DNA of 64,000 bases from Neobacillus drentensis (GTDB lineage Bacteria; Bacillota; Bacilli; Bacillales; Cytobacillaceae), in the NCBI RefSeq assembly GCF_021560175.1, contig NZ_CP091110.1, positions 982,001-1,046,000 of the forward strand, given 5' to 3'. Position numbers and translations under genes: made by a program. Below are positions 1 to 7,670 of this stretch, in pieces. The notes under the pieces were generated by a model. That model had not been told where the DNA came from, did not search any database, and worked only from the letters and a program-made list of their open reading frames with translations. Within the stretch, counting starts at the first letter, position 1. Each line of letters starts with the position of its first letter.

Positions 1-1
1 A

Positions 2-58
2 AATTCTTCCATGTTTAAAAACTATGAGTTAAACCTTCAACGCAAAATAAATAAATAA
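2..58 (+). CDS. possible 3' end of a gene entering from the left edge
   Basis: One frame is open from the window edge and stops at 56-58, just before a rho-independent terminator in the same direction. Only about 18 residues are visible (ending KINK), so no function can be given. An 11-58 mini-ORF cannot be excluded. Confidence 0.35.
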   Translation, partial: NSSMFKNYELNLQRKINK

Positions 59-62
59 GAAG

Positions 63-108
63 AGCTGGTTTGGTGAATAGGGAGCTACTCATCACCAGCT
101 TTTTTTTC
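63..108 (+). terminator. rho-independent terminator
   Basis: The arms AGCTGGT (63-69) and ACCAGCT (94-100) form a hairpin followed by a run of T. It probably ends the transcript entering from the left. It overlaps the 3' end of the small minus-strand ORF at 85-204. Confidence 0.65.
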
Positions 109-204
109 TTGTTCAATCGGTTTGCACATTCTGTCTAATAAAAAGCCAGCAACCACCATAAAGGCAATAGGGATGGAAAAATTCAAAACATGTATCAAGG
201 TCAT
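85..204 (-). CDS. 39-residue single-pass membrane peptide
   Basis: A small ORF with ATG at 204 and a good ribosome site (GAGGTAGG) about 8 bases upstream. The product begins MTLIHVLNF. It has one hydrophobic stretch (roughly residues 5-23, ending AGFLLD), then a charged tail KPIEQEKKAGDE. This fits a small inner-membrane peptide with its C-terminus in the cytoplasm. I do not recognise a family. The RBS and membrane-plus-charged-tail layout support it being real, but it has no named neighbour in an operon. Confidence 0.55.
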   Translation of the reverse strand: MTLIHVLNFSIPIAFMVVAGFLLDRMCKPIEQEKKAGDE

Positions 205-519
205 TTTACACACCTACCTCATATTTTTTGAATTTTTAGTATATTTATATGTTGTTTAAATTATATGTCAGTTGTCACACTTTAGACAAATTTAACCCTA
301 ACCAGTAATTCAGGGAAAATTTGTAAATAAAAAGTAGTTATTTGTAGAATTATAGGAGAAATTGATTTAAAAAGGTGTTAGAAAATTAGTAAAAAATGAC
401 AAAAAACAACACAATCCAGTTGCGGTAATCGATATAATGAACATATCACAAAAAGATTAAGTAAAAAGACCTAGATAAAAAGTGTTGGTGAAAAGATTGC
501 ATTACTTAAGTAGGGAAAG
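205..519. other. AT-rich intergenic region before the sinI riboswitch
   Basis: No gene seen. A TATAAT at 433-438 could be the -10 of the riboswitch-sinI transcript, but no convincing -35 lies 16-18 bases before it. A single copy of the motif ATTTGTAGAATT lies at 340-351; the same motif forms an array near 12.8 kb. Confidence 0.4.
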
Positions 520-608
520 CAGAAAAGGGCAAACCTGTTGAAAAGCAGGGACGCAAAGCCGAGGATCTAAGGCAGGGAAAAAGCTGCTATGATGGCCGGG
601 TTACCTGG
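520..608 (+). ncRNA. cyclic-di-GMP-I (GEMM-I) riboswitch aptamer
   Basis: The conserved blocks of the class I c-di-GMP aptamer appear in order: GGGCAAACC (528-536), a GAAA-type loop, GGGACGCAAAGCC (548-560), a CTAA block (567-570), and GGCCGGGTTACC near 593-604. These are the same landmarks as in Vibrio Vc2. The aptamer ends about 30 bases before the sinI start. A short UACCU/AGGUA hairpin (about 602-620) followed by TTTT overlaps the closing stem. The expression platform may therefore be a weak terminator or may affect ribosome access; which one cannot be decided by eye. Confidence 0.9.
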
Positions 609-637
609 AATACAGAGGTATTTTGGGAGTGAGTAGA

Positions 638-781
638 ATGGTGATTACTGAAAAAGAAATGGATGTTGTTGATCAGGAATGGATGGAGCTTATTTTAGAG
701 GCAAGAAAAATCGGACTCTCCATCGAGGATGTGCGCAATTTTCTTACACAGGATGAGTTAAAATCATCAGCTACATATTAA
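638..781 (+). CDS. sinI: SinI-like antirepressor
   Basis: A 47-residue protein starting at ATG 638. It carries the SinI dimerisation motif DQEWMELILEARKIGLSIED followed by VRNFL, matching the DQEW-(V/M)EL-EAK pattern of B. subtilis SinI and the C-terminal domain of SinR. SinI binds SinR and stops it repressing biofilm matrix genes. The weak ribosome site GGGAG lies just upstream. The gene sits directly behind a c-di-GMP riboswitch and faces sinR, with which it shares a terminator. In B. subtilis sinI and sinR are instead tandem. The short C-terminus (LKSSATY) lacks the longer tail of B. subtilis SinI. Confidence 0.88.
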   Translation: MVITEKEMDVVDQEWMELILEARKIGLSIEDVRNFLTQDELKSSATY

Positions 782-784
782 AAA

Positions 785-829
785 AAAGCATTCTACAAAA
801 ATAAACGCTTTTGTAGAATGCTTTTTTTA
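785..829. terminator. bidirectional terminator between sinI and sinR
   Basis: Perfect arms AGCATTCTACAAAA (787-800) and TTTTGTAGAATGCT (809-822) with an 8-base loop, flanked by A-run and T-run. It can end both the sinI and the sinR transcripts. The right arm contains the TTTTGTAGAAT motif seen elsewhere in the window. Confidence 0.85.
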
Positions 830-1156
830 TTCATTATTATTTTGATTAATCCGCCATTTATTAAATTCGAGAAAATCCTTGAATTGCTCTTTAGAAACAC
901 CAGAATTCATGGCTTCTTTGACAAGGTTCATCCAATCCGTATCTAAATCGTCCTTATTGATTTGTTCGTGAATCAGATGCTCGACAGGAAGATTTAATAC
1001 GCCGGCAATTTTTTCAAGAAATTGAATGGAAGGGTTCTTTTGTAAATTTCTTTCTAAAGAACTTAAATAAGATTTTGCAACTCCCGCTTGCTCAGCAAGC
1101 TCGGATAGTGACATCTTCTTTTCTAAGCGGTATTTTTTAACACGGTCACCAATCAT
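827..1156 (-). CDS. sinR: SinR-like transcriptional regulator
   Basis: A 109-residue protein. Residues about 6-60 form an XRE-type helix-turn-helix (SLSELAEQAGVAKSYLSSLE). Residues about 72-103 repeat the SinI-type dimerisation motif (DTDWMNLVKEAMNSGVSKEQ). This is the layout of SinR, the master repressor of biofilm matrix operons, and length matches the family (111 in B. subtilis). ATG at 1156 follows GTAGGTGTGTGAG. It is transcribed toward sinI from its own promoter region (1157-1440), so it is not co-transcribed with its antirepressor. Confidence 0.92.
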   Translation of the reverse strand: MIGDRVKKYRLEKKMSLSELAEQAGVAKSYLSSLERNLQKNPSIQFLEKIAGVLNLPVEHLIHEQINKDDLDTDWMNLVKEAMNSGVSKEQFKDFLEFNKWRINQNNNE

Positions 1157-1477
1157 TGAATCTCACACACCTACATTTTAAATTTTTCCGATAAACAGTG
1201 TAATTACATTTTAATCGGTCAGAGTTCTTTACATATATTCTATCAAAAAGGTTGATGAAGTACCATATTAAGAACAGACTATTATTACAATATCATGAAC
1301 TATGTGAATATTTTCCTAGACCTAGGACCTGTGGAAGGTTTGTTTTGAAAAAAAAGCTCAATAGCGTTACTATTATGTTGTTGCCATTATAGTATGAAAG
1401 AATAATGTTCTAAACCACACTACAGCGAACAATATCAATGAATGTACATAAATATAATCAAAAAGGCAGGGAATCAG

Positions 1478-2227
1478 ATGATTGTATTAAAATCACAACG
1501 TGAAATTGAAGCAATGAAAAAGGCGGGAGAAATACTTGCAGCCTGTCATAAAGAAATTGCTAAGCTTATTAAACCAGGAATCACCACGTGGGAAATTGAA
1601 GAATTTGTAGATGAATTTCTCAGGAAACATGGAGCAACACCTGAACAAAAAGGGTATAAAGGATACGAATATGCAACCTGTGCTAGTATAAATGACGAGG
1701 TATGCCACGGGTTTCCTCGAAAGGATCCATTAAAAAATGGAGATATTGTTACTATTGATATGGTTGTAAATTATAATGGGGCGCTTGCGGATTCTGCCTG
1801 GTCTTACGGTGTTGGCGAAATTCCGGAGGAAGCAGCCCATTTATTAAATGTTACAAAAGAAGCCTTATACAAAGGGATTGAGCAGGCGGTTGTCGGGAAT
1901 CGAATTGGAGATATCGGTCATGCGATCCAAACGTATGTAGAAGGGGAAGGGTTTTCTGTTGTTCGTGATTTTATTGGCCATGGTATCGGCGCAGTTATGC
2001 ACGAGAAACCAGATATTCCGCATTATGGGCTTCCAGGCAAGGGGGCACGTATCAAAGAGGGAATGGTATTTACGATTGAGCCGATGGTAAATATCGGACG
2101 ATACCAGACCAAAATGGATCTCAACGGCTGGACTGCTCGAACAATTGATGGCAAATATTCTGCCCAATATGAGCACACACTAGCCATAACAAAGGACGGT
2201 CCCATAATTTTAACTGAACAAAAATAA
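1478..2227 (+). CDS. map: methionine aminopeptidase, type I
   Basis: Removes the N-terminal methionine from new proteins in the cytoplasm. The metal ligands of the family are all visible: Asp in TIDMVVNYNG and LADSAW, His in GHGIGAVMHE, Glu in FTIEPMV and Glu in QYEHTL. With ATG 1478 the protein is 249 residues, the same size as B. subtilis MapA/YflG. An upstream in-frame ATG at 1442 would add 12 residues of atypical sequence and has no ribosome site. The gene is monocistronic and ends in a strong terminator. It is not in the ribosomal-protein operon, so it is more likely a second, YflG-like copy. Confidence 0.9.
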   Translation: MIVLKSQREIEAMKKAGEILAACHKEIAKLIKPGITTWEIEEFVDEFLRKHGATPEQKGYKGYEYATCASINDEVCHGFPRKDPLKNGDIVTIDMVVNYNGALADSAWSYGVGEIPEEAAHLLNVTKEALYKGIEQAVVGNRIGDIGHAIQTYVEGEGFSVVRDFIGHGIGAVMHEKPDIPHYGLPGKGARIKEGMVFTIEPMVNIGRYQTKMDLNGWTARTIDGKYSAQYEHTLAITKDGPIILTEQK

Positions 2228-2230
2228 ACG

Positions 2231-2274
2231 AAAGACCCGTTATTTGGATAGATCTAAATAACGGGTCTTTTTTA
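2231..2274. terminator. bidirectional terminator after map
   Basis: Fifteen-base arms AAAGACCCGTTATTT and AAATAACGGGTCTTT with a 10-base loop and a T-run. It serves map on the plus strand and probably the yfkK-like gene on the minus strand. Confidence 0.9.
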
Positions 2275-2499
2275 TTATTTCTTTCTAAGACTACCAAGTT
2301 CCTCGACTAAAGCCTGCATTTCATTTGGACTAAACGATTTCTTCTTCAAGACCATTTCATAGATTTCTTTTAATTCTTCGTACATTTCTTCATCGAAATG
2401 GGAGGGTTTAATTGCTCCAAGGTTCAGCACCTTTAATTTTTCTTTTATTTGTTCGATCATGAATTCGACATTCTCAACAGACTTTTCTGATAAATTCAT
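2275..2499 (-). CDS. yfkK: UPF0435/DUF1128 protein (YfkK-like)
   Basis: A 74-residue acidic, helical protein of unknown role. The segments FDEEMYEELKEIYEMV and SFSPNEMQALVEELG are near-identical to the family signature of B. subtilis YfkK (UPF0435). No membrane segment or catalytic motif is visible. It opens a block whose remaining members (yfkI, yfkH, yfkF, yfkE, yfkD) keep the B. subtilis neighbourhood. The phosphatase gene yfkJ that accompanies it in B. subtilis is absent here. Confidence 0.85.
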   Translation of the reverse strand: MNLSEKSVENVEFMIEQIKEKLKVLNLGAIKPSHFDEEMYEELKEIYEMVLKKKSFSPNEMQALVEELGSLRKK

Positions 2500-2722
2500 T
2501 TTCCGTCACCCTTTTCACAAATTTTAATCCCATCTTTTCATGTTAAAAAGTATCTGTCAATACTAATCTCATTTGTAGTTTGTCCAAAGAAAATCATTAA
2601 TGATATCGATCTGTTTGCATTGTAAGGTTTGATATCGCAAAATAAATGGTAAGATAAACAATGGTATTATTTTCTTTTATGATGAGCAAATGATAATTAT
2701 AAAGAGGGAAGGAGAGGTTAAG

Positions 2723-3088
2723 ATGACAAGAAAAAACCAGTTTTGGAAGGGGATCCTGCTAGGGGCAATTGCAGGTGGTGCACTTAGCTTATTAGATAAA
2801 GATACACGTGAGGCTATGAAGGAAAATGTAATAAAGACTTCTGGAAAGGTAGGGTATATCATCCGTCATCCTGATGAAGTATCTGAAAAAGTGAAGGAAA
2901 CAGCTGCAAAATTTAAATCGACCTTTGAAACAGTTAGTGAGGATATAACCTTTATTACTGAAAAAGTCGAGGAGTTAAGGGAACTGACACCACAGGTAAC
3001 GGAAATGATTAAAGAAACAAAAGAAACCTTTGCTGTTAATGCGGAAGATGATTTATTTGACGATGTAACAGTAGGAAAGGGCGAATAA
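2723..3088 (+). CDS. yfkI: YtxH-like protein (YfkI position)
   Basis: A 121-residue protein. The start at 2723 follows GGAGAGG by seven bases; the ATG at 2690 would add 11 residues that include the ribosome site itself. Residues about 8-25 (FWKGILLGAIAGGALSLL) are a glycine-rich hydrophobic segment, followed by a charged amphipathic helix (DEVSEKVKETAAKFKSTFE), as in YtxH-type general stress proteins. It lies 25 bases before the yfkH-like gene and is probably co-transcribed. The function of the family is unknown; a membrane-attached envelope role is inferred only from the layout. Confidence 0.75.
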   Translation: MTRKNQFWKGILLGAIAGGALSLLDKDTREAMKENVIKTSGKVGYIIRHPDEVSEKVKETAAKFKSTFETVSEDITFITEKVEELRELTPQVTEMIKETKETFAVNAEDDLFDDVTVGKGE

Positions 3089-3113
3089 ATCTCAAATAAA
3101 AAGGAGGATCTAT

Positions 3114-3950
3114 ATGGACAAGAAAGCAAATGTACGCTCTTCATTAATTAGATTACTTTGGCATCGGATTGAAGAAGATGATCTTCCCGGTTTGAGTGCG
3201 CAATTGGCCTACTTTTTTCTTCTTTCCTTATTTCCACTTTTAATTGTATTATTTACGCTTCTTCCGTATTTCCCGATTCCACATCAGAATATACTCGGGA
3301 TGATCAAGGATTTCGCACCTGATGAGGCAATGGCACTTATTGAAAAAAATGTTAAAGAAATTATGAGTCAACGAAATGGCGGCTTGCTTTCGTTCGGGAT
3401 TATCGGGACCATTTGGTCGGCATCGAATGGAATTAATGCCATCGTAAGGGCTTTTAATAAGGCATATAACGTGAAGGAAAGCCGTTCCTTCATTGTCGCA
3501 AGGGGTATGGCGGTTTTATTAACATTTGGTATGATTTTTGTTTTCTTACTTGCCCTTATCCTCCCTGTTTTTGGTAAGGAAATAGGCCTTTTTTTATTCT
3601 CCCAATTAGGCTATACGGAAGAATTTATAAAGATTTGGAATGCGTTAAGCTGGCTGGGCAGTGCGATCATTTTATTTCTAATTTTTACCGGGCTTTATTG
3701 GATTGCACCAAATGTCAAAATCAAATGCAAAAGTGCTTTTCCGGGGGCTATCTTTGCCACGGTAGGCTGGATCATATCGTCAATGGGTTTATCCTTCTAC
3801 GTCGGGAATTTTAGTAATTATTCTCTTACATATGGGGGGATTGGCGCAATTATTGTGTTAATGATTTGGTTATACCTATCCGCCTTTATTATTATTCTTG
3901 GCGGTGAAGTAAATGCCTTCTACAGTGAAAAATACAAGACAAACTGCTAA
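3114..3950 (+). CDS. yfkH: YihY/BrkB family membrane protein (YfkH-like)
   Basis: A 278-residue integral membrane protein with about six hydrophobic segments. Signatures of the YihY/UPF0761 family are visible: LSAQLAYFFLLSLFPLLI near the N-terminus, GTIWSASNGINAIVRAFNKAYNV in the middle, and YGGIGAIIVLMIWLYLSAF near the C-terminus. The family was once called ribonuclease BN, but that activity is not supported. The ATG at 3114 has an ideal AAGGAGG site. It is the second gene of the yfkI-yfkH pair. Confidence 0.88.
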   Translation: MDKKANVRSSLIRLLWHRIEEDDLPGLSAQLAYFFLLSLFPLLIVLFTLLPYFPIPHQNILGMIKDFAPDEAMALIEKNVKEIMSQRNGGLLSFGIIGTIWSASNGINAIVRAFNKAYNVKESRSFIVARGMAVLLTFGMIFVFLLALILPVFGKEIGLFLFSQLGYTEEFIKIWNALSWLGSAIILFLIFTGLYWIAPNVKIKCKSAFPGAIFATVGWIISSMGLSFYVGNFSNYSLTYGGIGAIIVLMIWLYLSAFIIILGGEVNAFYSEKYKTNC

Positions 3951-4031
3951 CACTTACCTTACTGAAAATAACTTATCAGGCCAAACTATGATTAGGGGCT
4001 TAGCACCCGAACATCAAGGGAGGATGACAAG

Positions 4032-4136
4032 ATGACAAAGCATACGAAAAAAGATGGCAGCACAAAGCAAAAAGGTAAAGGCAGTAAGGGGAATAAAACT
4101 TCAGGTTCTGCAAACGGATCTAACGGCTATCACTAA
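4032..4136 (+). CDS. 34-residue Lys/Gly/Ser/Asn-rich peptide
   Basis: A short ORF (MTKHTKKDGSTKQKGKGSKG then an Asn/Ser/Gly-rich tail ending GYH) with a very strong ribosome site AGGGAGGAT placed correctly before ATG 4032. A perfect terminator starts 11 bases after the stop. The composition is basic, with no hydrophobic residues, and resembles small spore-associated peptides. I cannot match it to a named SASP family. The strong translation signal and private terminator argue that it is expressed. Confidence 0.6.
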   Translation: MTKHTKKDGSTKQKGKGSKGNKTSGSANGSNGYH

Positions 4137-4146
4137 GCCTTCTATA

Positions 4147-4183
4147 AAAGGACCAGGTGAGAAAATTCACCTGGTCCTTTCGA
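4147..4183. terminator. bidirectional terminator
   Basis: Perfect 14-base arms AAAGGACCAGGTGA (4147-4160) and TCACCTGGTCCTTT (4167-4180) around a six-base loop. It separates the small peptide gene from the convergent pfeT-like gene. Confidence 0.9.
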
Positions 4184-6103
4184 TTACCTTGATTTTAACA
4201 ACCTAAGGCTATTTAAGATCACAAGAATAGTACTTCCTTCGTGACCGATGACTCCGAATGGTAAATCCAGCAGTTGAAAGAAATTCGAGCATATGAGCAA
4301 CATAATTACAGCAATAGAGAAGACGACATTTTGTTTAATAATCTTGTTCATTCGCTGTGAAAGACGGACAGCCTCGGCAATTTTGGGCAAATCATTTTTC
4401 ATTAACACAATATCCGCCGTTTCGAGGGCTACATCTGTTCCTTCTCCCATTGCAATTCCAACGCTAGCAGTGGCGAGTGCCGGTGCATCATTAATTCCAT
4501 CCCCAACCATGGCGACCGTTTTGTATTTCTGCTTAAGTTGTTTTAACTGCTCCACCTTTTCTTCAGGAAGACATTCTGCGTAAAATTCATCCACATGACT
4601 CTCAGCAGCTATAGCATGGGCTGTTTTTTCACTATCACCGGTCAGCATGATCGTCTTTATGTTTTGTCTCTTTAAATCCTCAATCGCATGCTTAGTTTCC
4701 TCGCGAACCACATCTTTCATCGCAATCATCGCACTAAGCACACCATCAATCTCAATAAAAACTAAGGTATTCCCTAAGCCAGCCAGTTCTTTCGATTTAC
4801 CTTCAGCAAACGTATCGGCCTCGTCGTTTCCAACAAACGCTGCCTTACCAATTTTCCACTGCTCGCCGTTAATGGATGCTTTTACACCCCAGCCGGGTAT
4901 GTCTTCAAGGCTGTCTGGTTGTAATAATTCCTGTTTTAACGTTTGTTTAGTGTATTTGACAATTGCTTGTGCAAGTGGATGTGTTGATTGGTTCTCAATC
5001 GATGCAGCTTTTAAAATAAGTTCTTCTTTATTAAGTCCTTCTTTTACAATGACTTCGGTTACTTCGGGTTTTCCTTTTGTTAAGGTACCCGTCTTATCAA
5101 AGGCAATCGCTTCTAAATGTCCTAAATTTTCTAAATGGACACCGCCTTTAACTAAGATTCCGTGCTTTGCCCCATTTGAAATGGCAGAAAGGGTGGCAGG
5201 CATAATTGAGGCAACAAGGGCACATGGTGAGGCAACAACCAGTAAAATCATCGCCCGATAAAAAGACTCATGCCAGCTCCAGCCAAGTAAGAAATAGGGT
5301 AAAAAGAACATGCTGATCACGACAAGCAGGACCACTTTTACATAGGTTCCTTCAAAGCGCTCAATAAAAAGCTGAGAAGGCGATTTTTCACTTTGAGCCG
5401 ATTGAACCAGTTGAATGATTTTTTGAAAAAGTGTATCGGTGCTTGCCTTGTTTATTTGGACTGTAATTGATCCAGTCAAATTGACCGTACCAGCAAACAC
5501 TTCTGCTTGCTCGCGCTTCGAGACAGGCATAGATTCTCCGGTAATGGCCGCTTCGTCAATATTGGTTTGCCCCTTTATGATCACCCCATCAGAGGGCACA
5601 CGCTCACCCGGTTTAATTAAAATATGGTCACCCACTATTAGTTCAGAAACGGCGACTCGCTTTTCATATCCATTGGTAATCAGTAACGCCTCTTGCGGCT
5701 GCAGTTCCATTAAGGAGGAGATCTCCTTGTGGCTTTTATTCATGGTGTAGGTTTCCAAAGCTCCGCTGACAGCGAAAATAAAGATTAGCACGGCTCCTTC
5801 TGTCCAATAACCGATAATGGCCGAACCGACTGCAGCAAATATCATTAGCATTTCTACGTTTAGTTCCTTATTTTCATAGGTGGCCTCGATCCCTTCTTTT
5901 GCCTTGGCAAACCCCCCAATGACGAATGCTAATAAATAGGCAATAATCGCTTCGACCCCATAATCATACTTATCAAACAGCCAGCCTGCCGCGATTAAGA
6001 TGCCGCTTAACCCTGCAGCGATCAATTCAATATGTGGTTTTATTTTTTCAATCAAACTGGTTTCTTCAATCCCCTTTGTTAAAACTTTTGCATCTGAACT
6101 CAT
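4184..6103 (-). CDS. pfeT: P1B4-type metal ATPase, Fe(II) exporter (PfeT/ZosA-like)
   Basis: A 639-residue P-type ATPase (B. subtilis PfeT, formerly ZosA/YkvW, is about the same length). It shows the actuator motif TGES (188-191), metal-site SPC (292-294) in the sixth membrane helix, phosphorylation motif DKTGT (Asp336), a GDGINDAP hinge, and HEGST (from about 621) in the last helix. SPC plus HEG(S/G)T defines subgroup P1B4, which exports Fe2+ or Co2+. There is no N-terminal metal-binding domain; a short His/Asp-poor leader precedes the first helix. PfeT protects B. subtilis from iron overload under PerR/Fur control. A matching 15-bp box lies upstream at 6176-6190. The gene interrupts the otherwise conserved yfkH-yfkF order. 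Confidence 0.88.
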   Translation of the reverse strand: MSSDAKVLTKGIEETSLIEKIKPHIELIAAGLSGILIAAGWLFDKYDYGVEAIIAYLLAFVIGGFAKAKEGIEATYENKELNVEMLMIFAAVGSAIIGYWTEGAVLIFIFAVSGALETYTMNKSHKEISSLMELQPQEALLITNGYEKRVAVSELIVGDHILIKPGERVPSDGVIIKGQTNIDEAAITGESMPVSKREQAEVFAGTVNLTGSITVQINKASTDTLFQKIIQLVQSAQSEKSPSQLFIERFEGTYVKVVLLVVISMFFLPYFLLGWSWHESFYRAMILLVVASPCALVASIMPATLSAISNGAKHGILVKGGVHLENLGHLEAIAFDKTGTLTKGKPEVTEVIVKEGLNKEELILKAASIENQSTHPLAQAIVKYTKQTLKQELLQPDSLEDIPGWGVKASINGEQWKIGKAAFVGNDEADTFAEGKSKELAGLGNTLVFIEIDGVLSAMIAMKDVVREETKHAIEDLKRQNIKTIMLTGDSEKTAHAIAAESHVDEFYAECLPEEKVEQLKQLKQKYKTVAMVGDGINDAPALATASVGIAMGEGTDVALETADIVLMKNDLPKIAEAVRLSQRMNKIIKQNVVFSIAVIMLLICSNFFQLLDLPFGVIGHEGSTILVILNSLRLLKSR

Positions 6104-6126
6104 TGTACTCCCCCCTTATCATTGAT

Positions 6127-6166
6127 ACGGCTAGCTTCAGTGCCTAAACAAGGCGCTGAAGCTTTT
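6127..6166. other. hairpin in the pfeT leader
   Basis: Arms AGCTTCAGTGCCT and AGGCGCTGAAGCT pair around a short loop. A TTTT follows on the plus strand only, where no gene ends. In the pfeT direction it would be a structured 5' leader. Its role is unknown. Confidence 0.45.
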
Positions 6167-6175
6167 GAATCTAAT

Positions 6176-6190
6176 TGATAAAAATAATCA
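6176..6190. promoter_or_regulatory. Fur/PerR-type box upstream of pfeT
   Basis: TGATAAAAATAATCA matches the 7-1-7 Fur/PerR consensus TGATAATNATTATCA at 13 of 15 positions. It lies 72 bases before the pfeT start, in the expected promoter region. B. subtilis pfeT is controlled by PerR with Fur input, so the site and gene support each other. Confidence 0.6.
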
Positions 6191-6195
6191 TCTTC

Positions 6196-6240
6196 ATTAC
6201 CCTTAAAAAACACGAAAGCTGTCATCAAGTGATGACAGCA
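6196..6240 (-). terminator. 22-bp perfect palindrome, probable terminator of the yfkF-like gene
   Basis: GCTGTCATCA (6218-6227) and TGATGACAGC (6230-6239) form a perfect palindrome. Reading on the minus strand it is followed by TTTCGTGTTTTTT, so it can end the yfkF transcript. The two-base gap means a four-base loop must open; a protein operator is an alternative. Confidence 0.55.
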
Positions 6241-6320
6241 CAAATCTCGACATATATTCTTTTTATTTATTTTACCATATATCGTATGTTTAAGGATATG
6301 ATTTTGCTTTTAAAAAGCAC

Positions 6321-7499
6321 TTAGGAATTTTGCTGTTCAAGCCTTACCTCCGTGTTTTTTGCAAAGGAAAAAATGATGAAGGTGACGATTAGAAGCATCG
6401 TGCTAATAATGTAAAAGAAACTTACATGTTGAAAAAATTTAATAAATAGCCCGCCAATGATGGGTCCGCTTAAACTGCCAAGGCTATAGAAGATTCCACA
6501 TAATAAATTCCCTGTTGGCAGCAGAAACCTTGGAACCAAATCCGTCATAAAGCTAATACCGAGTGAGAAGGTCGAACCCACAACCATCCCAGAAAAAAGA
6601 AAAGCGATGAAAAGGCCAATAAACGAGTGCTCCACAAAACTAGCCATCGTAAAACTTAAAAATCCAAGCAGCAACACGATCATTAAGACATTTCTCCTCC
6701 CATATTGATCACTTAACATTCCTAAAGGGAGCTGTGTAATGATGCTGCCGACGGCAAATACAGAGAGAACAAGAGAAACATTGGAAACATTAATGTTGGT
6801 CCGAAGAGCGTAAACGGGAAAGCTTCCGTTTAAGCAAGATTCTAAGAACCCATATGTAAATGGAAGTAAAAATGCAACCCAGCCGTATTTGAAAGCTTGC
6901 TTAAATTGTTTAATGGTTGCTAAAAAAGAATGAAGGTTGACAGTTTGTTCAGGAAACTCATTTTTCAACGTAAATACAAAACCCCAGCCAATTAAACATA
7001 AAATCGAAGAGATAATAAAAGGTAAGGATTGAGTAATCGTGACGAGCGGGGTCATTAAAGGTCCTGCCGCAAAACCAATTCCAAAAAACAATCCATATAA
7101 GGAAATATTGCGGCCGCGTTTTTCTGCTGGAGAAGACGAGGTGATCCACGTTTGTGTTGCAAAATGGAGGGAGTGGTCACCAATTCCAATCAGTAATCGT
7201 AACGCAAACCAAAACCAAAATGTCTTCCATAGCGGGAATAAAGCAAGTGAAATAGCAACAAGACCTCCGCCCCAAACGATGACAGGCTTGTATCCATACT
7301 TTCTTAATGGCCTTTCCATAAACGGAGAGACTAAGAGTATTCCGATATATAAGGCGGTTGCATTAAACCCATTTAATGAAGGAGATACACCGTTCTTTTC
7401 AAAAATAATCGCAATGAGCGGAAGGAGCATCCCTTGAGAAAATCCTGAAATTGCCACAATACTGACAAGAATCCAGAAACGTACATTTATTTTATTCAT
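6321..7499 (-). CDS. yfkF: MFS transporter (YfkF-like)
   Basis: A 392-residue major facilitator protein with about 12 membrane segments. Helix 2-3 carries the drug-efflux-type motif around LLVSPFMERPLRKYGYKPV, and a second-half counterpart LPLGMLSDQYGRRNVLM. The ATG at 7499 follows GCGAGGATG; an in-frame start 25 residues earlier has no ribosome site. Length equals B. subtilis YfkF, and the neighbour is the yfkE/chaA homologue as in B. subtilis. The substrate is unknown. Confidence 0.8.
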   Translation of the reverse strand: MNKINVRFWILVSIVAISGFSQGMLLPLIAIIFEKNGVSPSLNGFNATALYIGILLVSPFMERPLRKYGYKPVIVWGGGLVAISLALFPLWKTFWFWFALRLLIGIGDHSLHFATQTWITSSSPAEKRGRNISLYGLFFGIGFAAGPLMTPLVTITQSLPFIISSILCLIGWGFVFTLKNEFPEQTVNLHSFLATIKQFKQAFKYGWVAFLLPFTYGFLESCLNGSFPVYALRTNINVSNVSLVLSVFAVGSIITQLPLGMLSDQYGRRNVLMIVLLLGFLSFTMASFVEHSFIGLFIAFLFSGMVVGSTFSLGISFMTDLVPRFLLPTGNLLCGIFYSLGSLSGPIIGGLFIKFFQHVSFFYIISTMLLIVTFIIFSFAKNTEVRLEQQNS

Positions 7500-7670
7500 A
7501 AAACATCCTCGCGTAATGTAAAGTAAGTTTATTAGTCCCTCCATGATGGTATCTAGAAAGTAGGTCATTTGCAAGGGAATTGTTACCTAGACATTTTACT
7601 CGTTTTTAGGTAAATTAAGGAACATATGGAAACATATAAAAACTAGTTCGAAGTAACTGGAGGGAATGCA

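Noticed and set aside
1442-1477. Longer N-terminus of methionine aminopeptidase
   Set aside because: The 12 extra residues are atypical and ATG 1442 has no ribosome site. Start 1478 gives the family length.
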